DNA from: Clostridium sp. | Lineage (GTDB): Bacteria > Bacillota_A > Clostridia > Lachnospirales > Lachnospiraceae | Assembly (NCBI GenBank): GCA_023666975.1 | Contig: JAMPAW010000042.1 | Coordinates: forward strand, 1 to 23,506 | Direction: 5' to 3' | Length of the DNA stretch: 23,506 nt | Part shown: positions 14,211 to 23,506 of the stretch, piece by piece | Numbering within the stretch: the first letter of the stretch is position 1 | Layout: every line of letters begins with the position of its first letter | Notes under the pieces: generated by a model | Database searches by the model: none | Told to the model about the DNA's origin: nothing | The model's input: only the letters and a program-made list of their open reading frames with translations | Translations under genes and position numbers: made by a program

Positions 14211-14822
14211 ATGAGAAAATTAAAAAAAGATCAGAAATACATATATGTATTATTAAGTAGAACGCATACCGTACCGGCGAGACTGATTCGCATGTTTACC
14301 AGGGAGCCGTATTCTCATACTTCCATTGCATTGGATATTGAATTGAAGGATATGTACAGCTTTGCAAGAAAACATATTTATAATCCGTTTGACTGCGGGT
14401 TTATTGATGAGGACATTGAGACCGGCATATTTGGCAGGGACAAAAATATATCCTGCAGTGTCTATGCCGTACCCGTGACCGAGGAGCAATATGAAGCGGT
14501 TAAGAATGAGCTGAATGTTTTTATCAAGAACAGGGAAGAATACAGTTATAATTATACGGGTTTGTTTACGATTATGTTCGGAAAGAACGTAGAGGACGGA
14601 AAGCACTTTTTCTGTTCACAGTTTGTGTCGCATATTTTTTATAAGAGTGGAATCAAGCTGTTTGCAAAAGAAGAGGGATTGATAAAGCCCTATGATTTCC
14701 ATGTTCGGCTGAAGGATAAACGGATTTATAAGGGGAAACTTTGCGAATACAGAAACTTTCTAAAAGTTCATCAGTCGGATACCATTACCTTCATGCAGGG
14801 AGATTATCCGCAGGCAATCTGA
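14211..14822 (+). CDS. YiiX/YebB-like permuted NlpC/P60 (papain-fold) protein
   Basis: The 203-residue product resembles YiiX-like permuted NlpC/P60 proteins, a cysteine hydrolase fold used by amidases, peptidases and related enzymes. His36 in TREPYSHTSIALD and Cys135 in HFFCSQFVSHIFY are the probable catalytic pair; the order His before Cys is that of the permuted group. No signal peptide is seen, so it is probably cytosolic. A GTG at 14199 is in frame, but ATG at 14211 lies 11 bases after AGGGG and suits the first conserved residues better. It is 42 bases after the DUF2225 gene. The substrate is unknown. Confidence 0.8.
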   Translation: MRKLKKDQKYIYVLLSRTHTVPARLIRMFTREPYSHTSIALDIELKDMYSFARKHIYNPFDCGFIDEDIETGIFGRDKNISCSVYAVPVTEEQYEAVKNELNVFIKNREEYSYNYTGLFTIMFGKNVEDGKHFFCSQFVSHIFYKSGIKLFAKEEGLIKPYDFHVRLKDKRIYKGKLCEYRNFLKVHQSDTITFMQGDYPQAI

Positions 14823-14849
14823 TTATGTATACAACCGATTATCTATTAG

Positions 14850-14882
14850 GACAAAGCCAGACATTTGTTGTCTGGCTTTGTC
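14850..14882. terminator. Hairpin between convergent genes
   Basis: A 14-bp perfect stem, GACAAAGCCAGACA (14850-14863) with its complement (14869-14882), has a five-base loop. It separates the plus-strand YiiX-like gene from the minus-strand DUF6062-like gene. The T-run is short on both strands, so it may be a weak bidirectional terminator. Confidence 0.6.
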
Positions 14883-14886
14883 TGTC

Positions 14887-15621
14887 TTAATGATTCTCGG
14901 CAGAGTCAGATGTGATTGTGCTATGGGTTTTGATTACTGCCCGTGGCAGTGCATCCTTGGCGTTTTTCCATGGTTCGTTCTGGTAGCGGTAATCGAATTT
15001 GTTGATAAACCATTCGATATCCTCCTGCATGCGTTCCATATTGGAGAAATAAGCGGTATTGATATCGGCTATGAATGTCGTCAGCTGGTCTTTGCTCAGA
15101 AATTCTCCTGCCCGGTCATATAAAAGCGCATAATGGTAGGTGCAGAATCCCTTTGATTTTTTGATTTTGTCGGAAAAATCGGCATCCTTTTTGTACAGGT
15201 GGAAAATGGTGTCCACATAGCGGTTAAACGTATTATCGATGCGGCTGCAGATAAAGCAGTTGTGCTCTAACTTGGCAACGTAAGCGGAAAGACTGTTTGG
15301 CTCAGCCTTTTTAAAAAGGGATTTTCCGGACGGTGTATTCTCATGGGAAAGCTTTTGTAAATCCTTTGTCACTTTCGCCATATGTGTACTCAAAATCAGT
15401 GCAAGCCCTAAGCGGTTCTTTTGCACGTACAAATCCTGAATATGCTTCTGGCAGAAACCGCTTTCGTCGGTCATTGCCCGGTTATCGTCTTCCATATAGC
15501 TGGGACCTAAGGTGTATTCGATGGCGTTCTGCTCCAATTCCTGTTTCATTTTGCAAAGGGGACATTCACAGCCGCTTTCAAATGCATCGTTTACCGGAAT
15601 AGTATATAATTGTTCCTTCAT
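14887..15621 (-). CDS. DUF6062-like protein with duplicated CxxC...CxxH motif
   Basis: The 244-residue protein contains two similar units. Unit one has ECPLC (Cys20, Cys23) and SGFCQKHIQDLY (Cys57, His60); unit two has NCFICSRI (Cys122, Cys125) and KGFCTYHYALLY (Cys160, His163). The spacing between the two pairs is 34 residues in both, which argues for an internal duplication with one metal or redox site per unit. It matches the clostridial family called DUF6062; its function is unknown. There is no signal peptide. The ATG follows AAAGGAGAGG on the minus strand, and a promoter candidate lies at 15665-15693. Confidence 0.8.
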   Translation of the reverse strand: MKEQLYTIPVNDAFESGCECPLCKMKQELEQNAIEYTLGPSYMEDDNRAMTDESGFCQKHIQDLYVQKNRLGLALILSTHMAKVTKDLQKLSHENTPSGKSLFKKAEPNSLSAYVAKLEHNCFICSRIDNTFNRYVDTIFHLYKKDADFSDKIKKSKGFCTYHYALLYDRAGEFLSKDQLTTFIADINTAYFSNMERMQEDIEWFINKFDYRYQNEPWKNAKDALPRAVIKTHSTITSDSAENH

Positions 15622-15818
15622 CTGATTACCTCTCCTTTAACGTTATTCTGTTCATATATGGATTAGTTTATCGGATTTTCAGTGCGATTGCAAGTCCCGG
15701 AAACCCGTACATGGTTTAATAAGGTAAATATTTGGTAAAAATCTTAGTATTTAGGAATAGAATGGCCGGAAAATAAATACATTTAACAGAATCAACACAA
15801 TTAATTTGATTTTAGGGG

Positions 15819-15846
15819 TTGATTTTTTGTAAAAAATGGTTAAAAT
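15819..15846 (+). promoter_or_regulatory. Promoter of groES-groEL
   Basis: TTGATT (15819-15824), 16 bp, TAAAAT (15841-15846). The start would be near 15853, directly before the CIRCE operator, as usual for heat-shock operons controlled by HrcA. Confidence 0.7.
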
Positions 15847-15856
15847 AATAAATGTG

Positions 15857-15883
15857 TTAGCACTCGAATTAAGCGAGTGCTGA
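15857..15883. promoter_or_regulatory. CIRCE operator (HrcA binding site)
   Basis: TTAGCACTC, nine bases, GAGTGCTGA; the consensus is TTAGCACTC-N9-GAGTGCTAA, so there is a single mismatch. HrcA repressor, itself assisted by GroESL, binds here, giving heat-shock control. Confidence 0.96.
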
Positions 15884-15936
15884 CGACAAGTAAACTGATG
15901 GCCGTATGCGAGGCTGAAAAAAGGAGGACATTAATT

Positions 15937-16224
15937 ATGAAGTTAAAACCGTTAGGTGAAAGAGTTGTATTAAGAGAATGTGTGGCAGAGGAAACAACGA
16001 AATCCGGTATTGTTTTGCCTACTTCCTCTCAGGAGAAACCACAGTATGCGGAAGTGGTAGCCGTTGGACCGGGGGCCGTTGTAGATGGCGAGAAGATTGA
16101 GATGCAGGTAAGTGTTGGGGATAAGGTTATCTATTCCAGATATGCAGGCAATGATGTGGAGCTGGACGGAGACAAGTATATTATTGTTAAGCAAAGCGAT
16201 ATCCATGCGGTAGTAGAATCATAA
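15937..16224 (+). CDS. groES: Co-chaperonin GroES
   Basis: The 95-residue GroES forms the seven-membered lid of the GroEL cage. Visible are KPLGERVVLRE at the N-terminus, the mobile loop ETTKSGIVLPTSSQEKPQ (about 19-36), VVAVGPG and the C-terminal DKVIYSRYAGNDVELDGDKYIIVKQSDI. The start is the ATG at 15937, eight bases after AAGGAGGA (15921-15928); a longer frame from 15877 would run into the CIRCE element and is rejected. groEL follows after 67 bases. Confidence 0.97.
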   Translation: MKLKPLGERVVLRECVAEETTKSGIVLPTSSQEKPQYAEVVAVGPGAVVDGEKIEMQVSVGDKVIYSRYAGNDVELDGDKYIIVKQSDIHAVVES

Positions 16225-16276
16225 ATATGTACATGGTTAGCAGGAGTCTGACACAGAAAATAAATGAAATATATAA

Positions 16277-17923
<1,647 letters not shown>

Positions 17924-17953
17924 TTATTCCGTATACCGCTTAATCAAGAAGGG

Positions 17954-18013
17954 AAAATGCCCTCTTAGAGCAGATTGGTAATATATACCATTTCTCTAAG
18001 GAGGGCATTTTTA
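17954..18013. terminator. Bidirectional terminator after groEL
   Basis: AAAATGCCCTCTTAGAG (17954-17970) pairs with CTCTAAGGAGGGCATTTT (17994-18011) with one bulged base; an inner small hairpin GGTA/TACC (17977-17989) lies in the loop. A-tract and T-tract on opposite sides make it usable on both strands, fitting the converging genes here. Confidence 0.88.
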
Positions 18014-18457
18014 AAACCATTTATAACGGGCTTTTTCCTCATCAAATATTTTCCAGCGGATTAAATCGTCCACAAAAATGCAGACCAGTGACAGCATGAG
18101 CCATATGGAGGAATAGGCAAGGCAAATTTGACCGTATAAGTTGTAGGGCATTCCGGAGTAATCCCATACATTCCAGTGGAGCCTCAAATTTACGATATAT
18201 CCGGTTACAAATTCCAGTCCGGTGATGATGACGGCAGATATTATCATTTGTGTTAAGACTGATATTCGGAAATTCATGAGTTGGTTAATCAGACCGCAAA
18301 GTATCAGGGCAAGACCGCCGCAAATAATCATGGAGAAATGCGAGTAGCCGCGAAAAAGTATTTCAATATAGAAATATGCAAATCCTCCGACCAAGAACAA
18401 AAACAGATATTTGTATACTGCCGGAGAAGATTTCTTTTTTGGTAGCTGCTGATCCAT
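18011..18457 (-). CDS. CmpB-like membrane protein (putative ABC-transporter type IV family)
   Basis: The 148-residue protein has about four membrane segments (roughly 16-35, 41-57, 68-90 and 108-128). Features FRGYSHFSMIICGG, GLEFVTGYIVN, WNVWDYSGMPYNLYGQICL and SSIWL match the small membrane family annotated as 'putative ABC-transporter type IV' (CmpB). The function is not established. The ATG follows AGAGGT on the minus strand. The stop lies in the shared terminator. No ABC ATPase gene is nearby. Confidence 0.75.
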   Translation of the reverse strand: MDQQLPKKKSSPAVYKYLFLFLVGGFAYFYIEILFRGYSHFSMIICGGLALILCGLINQLMNFRISVLTQMIISAVIITGLEFVTGYIVNLRLHWNVWDYSGMPYNLYGQICLAYSSIWLMLSLVCIFVDDLIRWKIFDEEKARYKWF

Positions 18458-18554
18458 TTGTGTACCTCTTTTCTCAATTTATAATGAAAATAACGGTAGT
18501 AGTATTTGTGGAAAAGTGCTGTTTTATGCGGGAAAAATGATATGGCAGACAAAG

Positions 18555-18602
18555 AAAAAGACTGGTGAGAAAACGCCGTATGAGGCAGAATTATCACCAG
18601 TC
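18555..18602 (-). terminator. Terminator after the 77-residue protein gene
   Basis: On the minus strand GACTGGTGA (18602-18594) pairs exactly with TCACCAGTC (18568-18560), with an inner GCC/GGC stem in the loop, followed by TTTTTC (18559-18554). It separates the small gene from the CmpB-like gene downstream. Confidence 0.8.
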
Positions 18603-18624
18603 GCAGAGTCGCTAAATAAGTAAA

Positions 18625-18858
18625 TTAAGGCTCAAGCGGGGTCATTTTCAGACCCTTGTACATCTTGGTGTAAAAGCTGATCTCGTCCTGATATAAGACA
18701 TATCCGCGGGAACCGTCTTTTACAATATAAGCATATTTGTTTTTCTGGACATTCATGTATAATACTTCGTCCACATTAAGTTCTTTCGCCTTTGCTTTCG
18801 CTGTATATACATTAAGTGGTTCGAGTTTATATTTCTTAACTGCCTGCTCGACTGTCAT
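18625..18858 (-). CDS. Small protein of 77 residues, unknown
   Basis: The start is ATG (18858-18856), eight bases after AGGAGG; an in-frame GTG at 18867 overlaps that ribosome site and is unlikely. The product begins MTVEQAVKKYKLEPLNVYTA and is rich in Lys, Tyr and Val with an N-terminal helix and a probable beta part (VLYMNVQKNKYAYIVKDGSRGYVLY). I recognise no family. It has its own consensus promoter and terminator, so it is a well-defined single-gene unit. Confidence 0.75.
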   Translation of the reverse strand: MTVEQAVKKYKLEPLNVYTAKAKAKELNVDEVLYMNVQKNKYAYIVKDGSRGYVLYQDEISFYTKMYKGLKMTPLEP

Positions 18859-18935
18859 ATGAGACACCTCCTAATAAAATATGGATTGACAAAATGCCAC
18901 AATTTGTACATAATTATACATGTTCTTTTAATATT

Positions 18936-18964
18936 AGTATATTGTTTGTTGTTCACAAAGTCAA
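18936..18964 (-). promoter_or_regulatory. Promoter of the 77-residue protein gene
   Basis: On the minus strand TTGACT (18964-18959), 17 bp, TATACT (18941-18936). The leader would be about 70 bases. Confidence 0.8.
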
Positions 18965-19048
18965 TTAGTAATGTTGCACAAAAAGATACAAAAATACGTC
19001 ATATATTACCAAATTTAATTGTGAGGTTTGAATAAAGGAATCGAAAAA

Positions 19049-19705
19049 ATGGGAAATAAATCTAACTTTCAGCTAAAATTGGATGGAATTTTACAGGATA
19101 TAGAGCAGAGGACAAAAGTGGACGGCCGTGTTCCTGCGCTTTTGCTGCATAGCTGCTGTGCGCCTTGTTCCAGTTATGTATTAGAATATCTGAGCCATTA
19201 TTTATCGATTACTATTTTTTACTATAATCCCAATATATCAGCGTCAGAGGAGTATCAGAGAAGAGTTGCGGAGCAGAAGAGATTGATAAAAGAGCTTCCT
19301 GTTGAGAATCCCGTGTCTTTTGTTGAAGGACGCTATGATAATGATGACTTTTTGACTGCGGTTAAGGGATTAGAGCATTTGGGGGAGAGGAGTGCCCGCT
19401 GTTATGCCTGTTATCGATTAAGGCTTGCCGAGGCGGCAAAGGCGGCAAAGGAGCGGGGATTTGATTATTTTACGACAACGCTTTCTATCAGCCCGTACAA
19501 AAATGCGCAATGGATAAATGAAATCGGAGAAGAGCTGCAGCAGGAATACGGAGTGGATTATTTATATGCAGATTTTAAAAAGAGGAACGGTTATAAGCGT
19601 TCCATTGAACTGTCAGAGCAGTATCATTTGTATCGGCAGGATTACTGTGGCTGTGATTACAGCCGGGTAGAGGAGGAAGAGCGGAGAGAGAAAGGGAAAA
19701 ATTGA
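19049..19705 (+). CDS. queH: Epoxyqueuosine reductase QueH
   Basis: QueH (formerly DUF208) carries out the last step of queuosine synthesis, reducing epoxyqueuosine in tRNA to queuosine. The 218-residue product has HSCCAPCSSYV (Cys36, Cys37, Cys40), ARCYACYRLRL (Cys118, Cys121), TTTLSISPYKN and DYCGCDYS (Cys200, Cys202), the cysteine pattern of the Fe-S/metal centre in the family. The start chosen is ATG at 19049, eight bases after AAAGGAA; an in-frame TTG at 19028 has a poorer context. Other queuosine genes are not seen in the window. Confidence 0.92.
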   Translation: MGNKSNFQLKLDGILQDIEQRTKVDGRVPALLLHSCCAPCSSYVLEYLSHYLSITIFYYNPNISASEEYQRRVAEQKRLIKELPVENPVSFVEGRYDNDDFLTAVKGLEHLGERSARCYACYRLRLAEAAKAAKERGFDYFTTTLSISPYKNAQWINEIGEELQQEYGVDYLYADFKKRNGYKRSIELSEQYHLYRQDYCGCDYSRVEEEERREKGKN

Positions 19706-19726
19706 TTAGTTTTCCGGAAAAAGGGG

Positions 19727-19755
19727 TTGTCAAAGAGATAAAAGTATGCTAGGAT
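19727..19755 (+). promoter_or_regulatory. Promoter of carAB
   Basis: TTGTCA (19727-19732), 17 bp, TAGGAT (19750-19755) with TG one base upstream (extended -10). A start near 19762 leaves a leader of about 106 bases that contains a terminator-like hairpin. Confidence 0.65.
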
Positions 19756-19784
19756 AGTCACAATTAATATAAAAGAAAAGTTAT

Positions 19785-19841
19785 GAAAAAAGCCCAACCT
19801 ATAGCAACGGTGTGATAGGTCCTGTTTGTGGTTTTTTTTTT
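19785..19841 (+). terminator. Terminator-like hairpin with T10 tract in the carAB leader (possible attenuator)
   Basis: ACCTAT (19797-19802) pairs with ATAGGT (19815-19820); outside it, the A-run and GCC at 19785-19795 can pair with the GG and ten consecutive T (19832-19841). It lies between a probable promoter and carA, so it may attenuate pyrimidine-operon transcription (PyrR-type control is known for pyr/car genes). Alternatively it simply terminates queH. Confidence 0.6.
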
Positions 19842-19867
19842 GGCAAAAATCAGAAAGGAAGGTACAT

Positions 19868-20941
19868 ATGAAAGCATTTCTAATTCTGGAGGATGGCCAT
19901 GTGTTTGGTGGAAAAAGCGTCGGAAGCACGGAAGAGATTATCAGTGAAATTGTTTTTAATACTTCAATGACCGGTTATCTGGAGGTCTTAACAGACCCTT
20001 CTTATGCCGGGCAGGCCGTGTGTATGACATATCCGTTAATGGGAAATTATGGCGTTTGCTTTGAGGATATGGAGGCAAAACGGTCATGGCAGTTAGGTTT
20101 TATTGCCAGAGAGATTGCTAAACTGCCCAGTAATTTCAGAAATCAGGAATCCTTGGGGGATTTTCTTGTGGCAAACCGGATTACAGGAATAGAGGGCGTG
20201 GACACCAGAGCGATAACCAAGCTGTTGCGTGAAAAGGGCACGATGAGAGGGATGATAACCACGGACGAGAATTATGATATGGCGCAGATAATCCCACGGC
20301 TTAAGGAGTATGAGATTGGTGATGTGGTAAGTCTTACCACTTGTAAGGCAATCGAGCATTATGAGGGAAGCGGATACAAAGTTGCTGTGCTGGATTTAGG
20401 AGCAAAGAAAAATATTATACGGGAGCTGTCCAACCGTAATTGTGAAATCACGGTTTATCCTTCGTTTATTAAAGCGGAAGAGATTTTAGCAGATAAACCG
20501 GATGGCATTATGTTAACTAATGGTCCGGGAGATCCCAAAACGAATGTCGGAGTGATAGAAGAGGTAAAGAAACTGTTTGCGACGAAGATTCCGATTTTTG
20601 CTATTTGTCTCGGACATCAGCTGCTGGCACTGGCAAATGGTGCAGATACCGAGAAGATGAAGTACGGGCATCGTGGAGCGAATCATCCGGTAAAGGATTT
20701 AAAAACCGGAAAAGTATACATTTCTACCCAGAATCATGGTTATATGGTGAAAGAGGGAACCATTGACAGGGATATTGCAGAGGTGAGTTTTATCAATGTA
20801 AATGACGGAACCGTGGAGGGTGTTCATTATCTTGGCAAAAATGTTCAGACTGTGCAGTTTCACCCGGAAGCATGCGCAGGACCTCTTGATACCAATTATT
20901 TATTCGATGAGTTTATCAATATGATGGAGGTGTCTAAATAA
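19868..20941 (+). CDS. carA: Carbamoyl-phosphate synthase small (glutaminase) subunit
   Basis: CarA hydrolyses glutamine and passes ammonia to CarB for carbamoyl phosphate, used for pyrimidines and arginine. The 357 residues comprise the N-terminal CPSase small domain (about 1-140; [19 protein letters not shown]) and a class I glutamine amidotransferase domain with Cys247 in [11 protein letters not shown] and His332/Glu334 in [11 protein letters not shown]. The ATG at 19868 follows AGGAAGG. The stop overlaps the carB start by one base (TAATG), giving translational coupling. Confidence 0.96.
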   Translation: MKAFLILEDGHVFGGKSVGSTEEIISEIVFNTSMTGYLEVLTDPSYAGQAVCMTYPLMGNYGVCFEDMEAKRSWQLGFIAREIAKLPSNFRNQESLGDFLVANRITGIEGVDTRAITKLLREKGTMRGMITTDENYDMAQIIPRLKEYEIGDVVSLTTCKAIEHYEGSGYKVAVLDLGAKKNIIRELSNRNCEITVYPSFIKAEEILADKPDGIMLTNGPGDPKTNVGVIEEVKKLFATKIPIFAICLGHQLLALANGADTEKMKYGHRGANHPVKDLKTGKVYISTQNHGYMVKEGTIDRDIAEVSFINVNDGTVEGVHYLGKNVQTVQFHPEACAGPLDTNYLFDEFINMMEVSK

Positions 20942-23506
20942 TGCCAAAGAATCCCAATATTAAAAAAGTAGTAGTGATAGGTTCCGGTCCGATAGTGATC
21001 GGTCAGGCTGCAGAATTTGATTATGCAGGTACCCAGGCGTGCCGTGCGTTGAAGGAAGAGGGGATATATGTCATCCTGATTAATTCCAATCCGGCAACGA
21101 TTATGACGGATAAAAATATTGCGGACCAGGTATATATTGAACCTTTGACCCCGGAGATTGTGAAGAAGGTGATTGCAAAGGAAAAACCGGATAGCATTCT
21201 GCCTACTCTTGGCGGTCAGGCAGCATTGAATATTGCTATGGAACTGGAAGAGTCCGGTTTTTTGCGGCAGCACAATGTGCGTTTGATTGGCACTTCGGCA
21301 AGAACGATAAAAAAGGCGGAAGACCGGGATGAATTTAAAAAGACTATGGAGAAAATAGGAGAACCTATAGCACCGTCCAAGGTGGTGACCAATGTGGCAG
21401 ACGGTCTGGAATTTGTCAAAGAAATCGGTTATCCGGCTGTGCTTCGTCCTGCATATACTCTTGGCGGTTCAGGCGGCGGAATTGCAGCGGATGAGGAGGA
21501 GTTTATTAAAATTCTCGGCAATGGCCTGCGTCTGTCCCGTGTAGGTCAGGTTTTGGTGGAACGCTGTATTGCAGGATGGAAGGAAATAGAGTATGAAGTA
21601 ATGAGAGATGCGAACGGTACAGGCATCTGTGTATGCAATATGGAAAATTTAGACCCTGTGGGAGTGCATACAGGAGATTCTATTGTGGTAGCACCTTCCC
21701 AGACTTTAGCCGATAAAGAGTATCAGATGCTGAGGAGTTCGGCACTTAACATTATTGCCGAATTGAAAATTACCGGCGGATGCAATGTACAGTTTGCATT
21801 AAACCCGACATCATTTGAATATTGTGTGATCGAGGTGAATCCGAGAGTGAGCCGTTCCTCGGCTCTGGCATCGAAGGCAACCGGCTATCCGATTGCCAAG
21901 GTGTCTGCGAAGATTGCTCTGGGTTACCATTTGGACGAGATTAAAAATGCGGTTACCGGCAAGACCTATGCCAGTTTTGAACCGGCACTGGATTACTGTG
22001 TGGTGAAGATTCCCAGACTTCCGTTTGATAAATTTATTAAGGCAAGCCGTAAGCTCACGACGCAGATGAAAGCGACGGGGGAAGTGATGAGCATCTGTAC
22101 CAATTTCGAGGGAGCCTTGATGAAGGCATTGCGCTCACTGGAGCAGCATGTAGACAGCCTGATCTATGAAAATCTGAGTCAGCAGTCGTTGGAGGAGATT
22201 CGTCAGGAATTGTATCGGGTGGACGACCGCCGTATTTTTGTTGTGGCAGAGGCGGTCCGACGGGGAATTACATTAAATGAAATACATGAGATTACAAAGA
22301 TTGATATCTGGTTTTTGGATAAAATTCATAATCTGGTGAAGATGGAAGAACGTCTGGCACGGGAGGAACTGACAAGGGATCTTCTGGCGGAGGCAAAACG
22401 GTTGGAATTTCCAGACGAGACCATTGCGCACATAGCTGGCAGTGAAAGGCAAAAAGTCCATGATCTCCGCTTTGAATTTGATATTCATCCGGTTTATAAA
22501 ATGGTGGATACCTGCGCTGCGGAATTTGAGGCAGGTACACCGTATTACTACTCCTGCTATGACGGAGAAAATGAGGTGGACGCAACCAGAACAAGAAAAA
22601 AAGTTATGGTGCTGGGTTCGGGACCGATACGTATCGGGCAGGGGATAGAATTTGATTACTGCTCTGTGCATAGTACATGGGCATTGTCGGAAAGCGGTTA
22701 TGAGACAATTATTGTTAATAATAATCCGGAAACGGTGAGTACGGACTTTGATATTGCGGACAAGTTATATTTTGAACCGCTTACGGCGGAAGATGTTGAG
22801 GCGATCGTAAATCTGGAAAAGCCGGACGGAGCGGTAGTGCAGTTTGGCGGACAGACAGCAATTAAGCTGACGGAGGACCTGATTAAAATGGGAGTTCCTA
22901 TACTTGGCACTTCTGCAGAAAATGTAGATGCGGCGGAAGATCGGGAATTGTTTGATGAGATTTTGGAGCAATGCTGTATTCCGAGACCGGCAGGAAAAAC
23001 CGTGTTTACCTGTGAGGAGGCACTGGCAGCGGCTAATGAGCTGGGGTATCCGGTACTGGTAAGACCCTCCTATGTACTGGGCGGGCAGGGAATGCAGATT
23101 GCAATCAGCGACGAGGATATCGTGGAGTTTATGGAGATTATCAACCGTACTGTTCAGGAACATCCGATTCTGGTAGATAAATATCTAATGGGAAAAGAAG
23201 TTGAGGTGGATGCGGTCTGTGATGGTGAAGACATTTTGATTCCGGGAATCATGGAGCATGTAGAGCGGGCAGGTATTCATTCCGGTGACAGTATATCCGT
23301 GTATCCGGCGAGAAGTCTTTCGGACAAAATTAAAAGGGTGCTGGAGGATTATACGAAAAAGCTGGCGACAAGCCTTCATGTCATCGGCCTGATTAATATT
23401 CAGTTTATCGTCTATCAGGACGAAGTCTATGTAATAGAAGTAAATCCTCGTTCTTCGAGAACTGTTCCTTATATCAGTAAGGTAACCGGGATTCCGATTG
23501 TGGACC
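20941..23506 (+). CDS. carB: Carbamoyl-phosphate synthase large subunit, cut by the window edge
   Basis: CarB joins bicarbonate, ammonia and two ATP into carbamoyl phosphate. The first 855 codons are present and uninterrupted; the family is about 1070 residues, so the end of the second ATP-grasp half and the C-terminal allosteric domain lie outside. The internal duplication is clear: [23 protein letters not shown] near the N-terminus and [21 protein letters not shown] at about residue 553. [21 protein letters not shown] and [21 protein letters not shown] mark the ends of the two ATP-grasp units. There is no frameshift in the part seen. Confidence 0.97.
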   Translation, partial: MPKNPNIKKVVVIGSGPIVIGQAAEFDYAGTQACRALKEEGIYVILINSNPATIMTDKNIADQVYIEPLTPEIVKKVIAKEKPDSILPTLGGQAALNIAMELEESGFLRQHNVRLIGTSARTIKKAEDRDEFKKTMEKIGEPIAPSKVVTNVADGLEFVKEIGYPAVLRPAYTLGGSGGGIAADEEEFIKILGNGLRLSRVGQVLVERCIAGWKEIEYEVMRDANGTGICVCNMENLDPVGVHTGDSIVVAPSQTLADKEYQMLRSSALNIIAELKITGGCNVQFALNPTSFEYCVIEVNPRVSRSSALASKATGYPIAKVSAKIALGYHLDEIKNAVTGKTYASFEPALDYCVVKIPRLPFDKFIKASRKLTTQMKATGEVMSICTNFEGALMKALRSLEQHVDSLIYENLSQQSLEEIRQELYRVDDRRIFVVAEAVRRGITLNEIHEITKIDIWFLDKIHNLVKMEERLAREELTRDLLAEAKRLEFPDETIAHIAGSERQKVHDLRFEFDIHPVYKMVDTCAAEFEAGTPYYYSCYDGENEVDATRTRKKVMVLGSGPIRIGQGIEFDYCSVHSTWALSESGYETIIVNNNPETVSTDFDIADKLYFEPLTAEDVEAIVNLEKPDGAVVQFGGQTAIKLTEDLIKMGVPILGTSAENVDAAEDRELFDEILEQCCIPRPAGKTVFTCEEALAAANELGYPVLVRPSYVLGGQGMQIAISDEDIVEFMEIINRTVQEHPILVDKYLMGKEVEVDAVCDGEDILIPGIMEHVERAGIHSGDSISVYPARSLSDKIKRVLEDYTKKLATSLHVIGLINIQFIVYQDEVYVIEVNPRSSRTVPYISKVTGIPIVD

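Larger units (their letters stand above)
15622..15936. other. Divergent intergenic region: promoters of DUF6062 gene and groESL
   Basis: This 315-base region contains, on the minus strand, a possible promoter TTGCAA (15693-15688), 17 bp, TAAACT (15670-15665), and on the plus strand the groES promoter, CIRCE and leader. The AT-rich middle (15700-15815) shows nothing definite. Confidence 0.55.

Noticed and set aside
15877..15936. Longer groES start at 15877.
   Set aside because: The extra codons overlap CIRCE and GroES proteins begin at MKLKPLG; ATG at 15937 follows AAGGAGGA.

Overview
The window looks like chromosomal DNA of a low-to-moderate GC, endospore-type Clostridia, most likely a Lachnospiraceae member. 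This is inferred from the gene set: SigH, a GlnRS in a Firmicute, a DUF6062-like protein, HrcA/CIRCE-controlled groESL, QueH, strong GGAGG ribosome sites and TTGACA/TATAAT promoters. No species can be named from sequence alone. Most of the window is ordinary housekeeping DNA.

Layout. 1-336: structured non-coding leader. 337-1965: a DUF389-type membrane protein with an unusual charged N-terminus. 2134-3378: argJ on its own, with a consensus promoter and a 10-bp inverted repeat abutting it. 3448-8246: plus-strand run pepD-ispF, then cysS-mrnC-rlmB from its own promoter. 8321-8393: tRNA-Thr(GGT). 8476-10062: an accessory pocket with mazEF, a convergent secreted repeat/Big2-like protein whose stop codon overlaps that of mazF, and a previously unlisted 56-codon small gene. 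10157-11573: a promoter, a 68-bp perfect-terminal-inverted-repeat element flanked by a 7-bp direct repeat (a MITE-like insertion in the 5' leader), a single-pass membrane protein and sigH. 11703-14822: glnS, a DUF2225-type zinc-ribbon protein and a YiiX-like permuted papain-fold protein. 14887-15621 (minus): DUF6062-like protein with a duplicated Cys/His motif. 15819-17923: CIRCE-controlled groES-groEL. 18011-18858 (minus): CmpB-type membrane protein and a small unknown protein. 19049-23506: queH, then carA-carB with a terminator-like hairpin in the leader; carB runs off the right edge.

How it fits together. In Bacillus-type genomes cysS-mrnC-rlmB-yacP-sigH is a conserved chromosomal block. 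Here the same order is seen, but yacP is absent and the tRNA/mazEF/secreted-protein pocket sits in its place, so this is the best candidate for a recently altered region. The sigH transcript is preceded by a membrane-protein gene with which it is almost certainly co-transcribed, and the MITE-like hairpin lies in their shared 5' leader, where it could affect expression of a sporulation/stationary-phase sigma factor.

I found no CRISPR array, phage, transposase or clear new multi-gene defence system. The most noteworthy unexplained items are the MITE-like element, the membrane-protein/sigH pair, the secreted protein and small gene beside mazEF, the leader of carAB, and the altered KMSKS-type motif of GlnRS.
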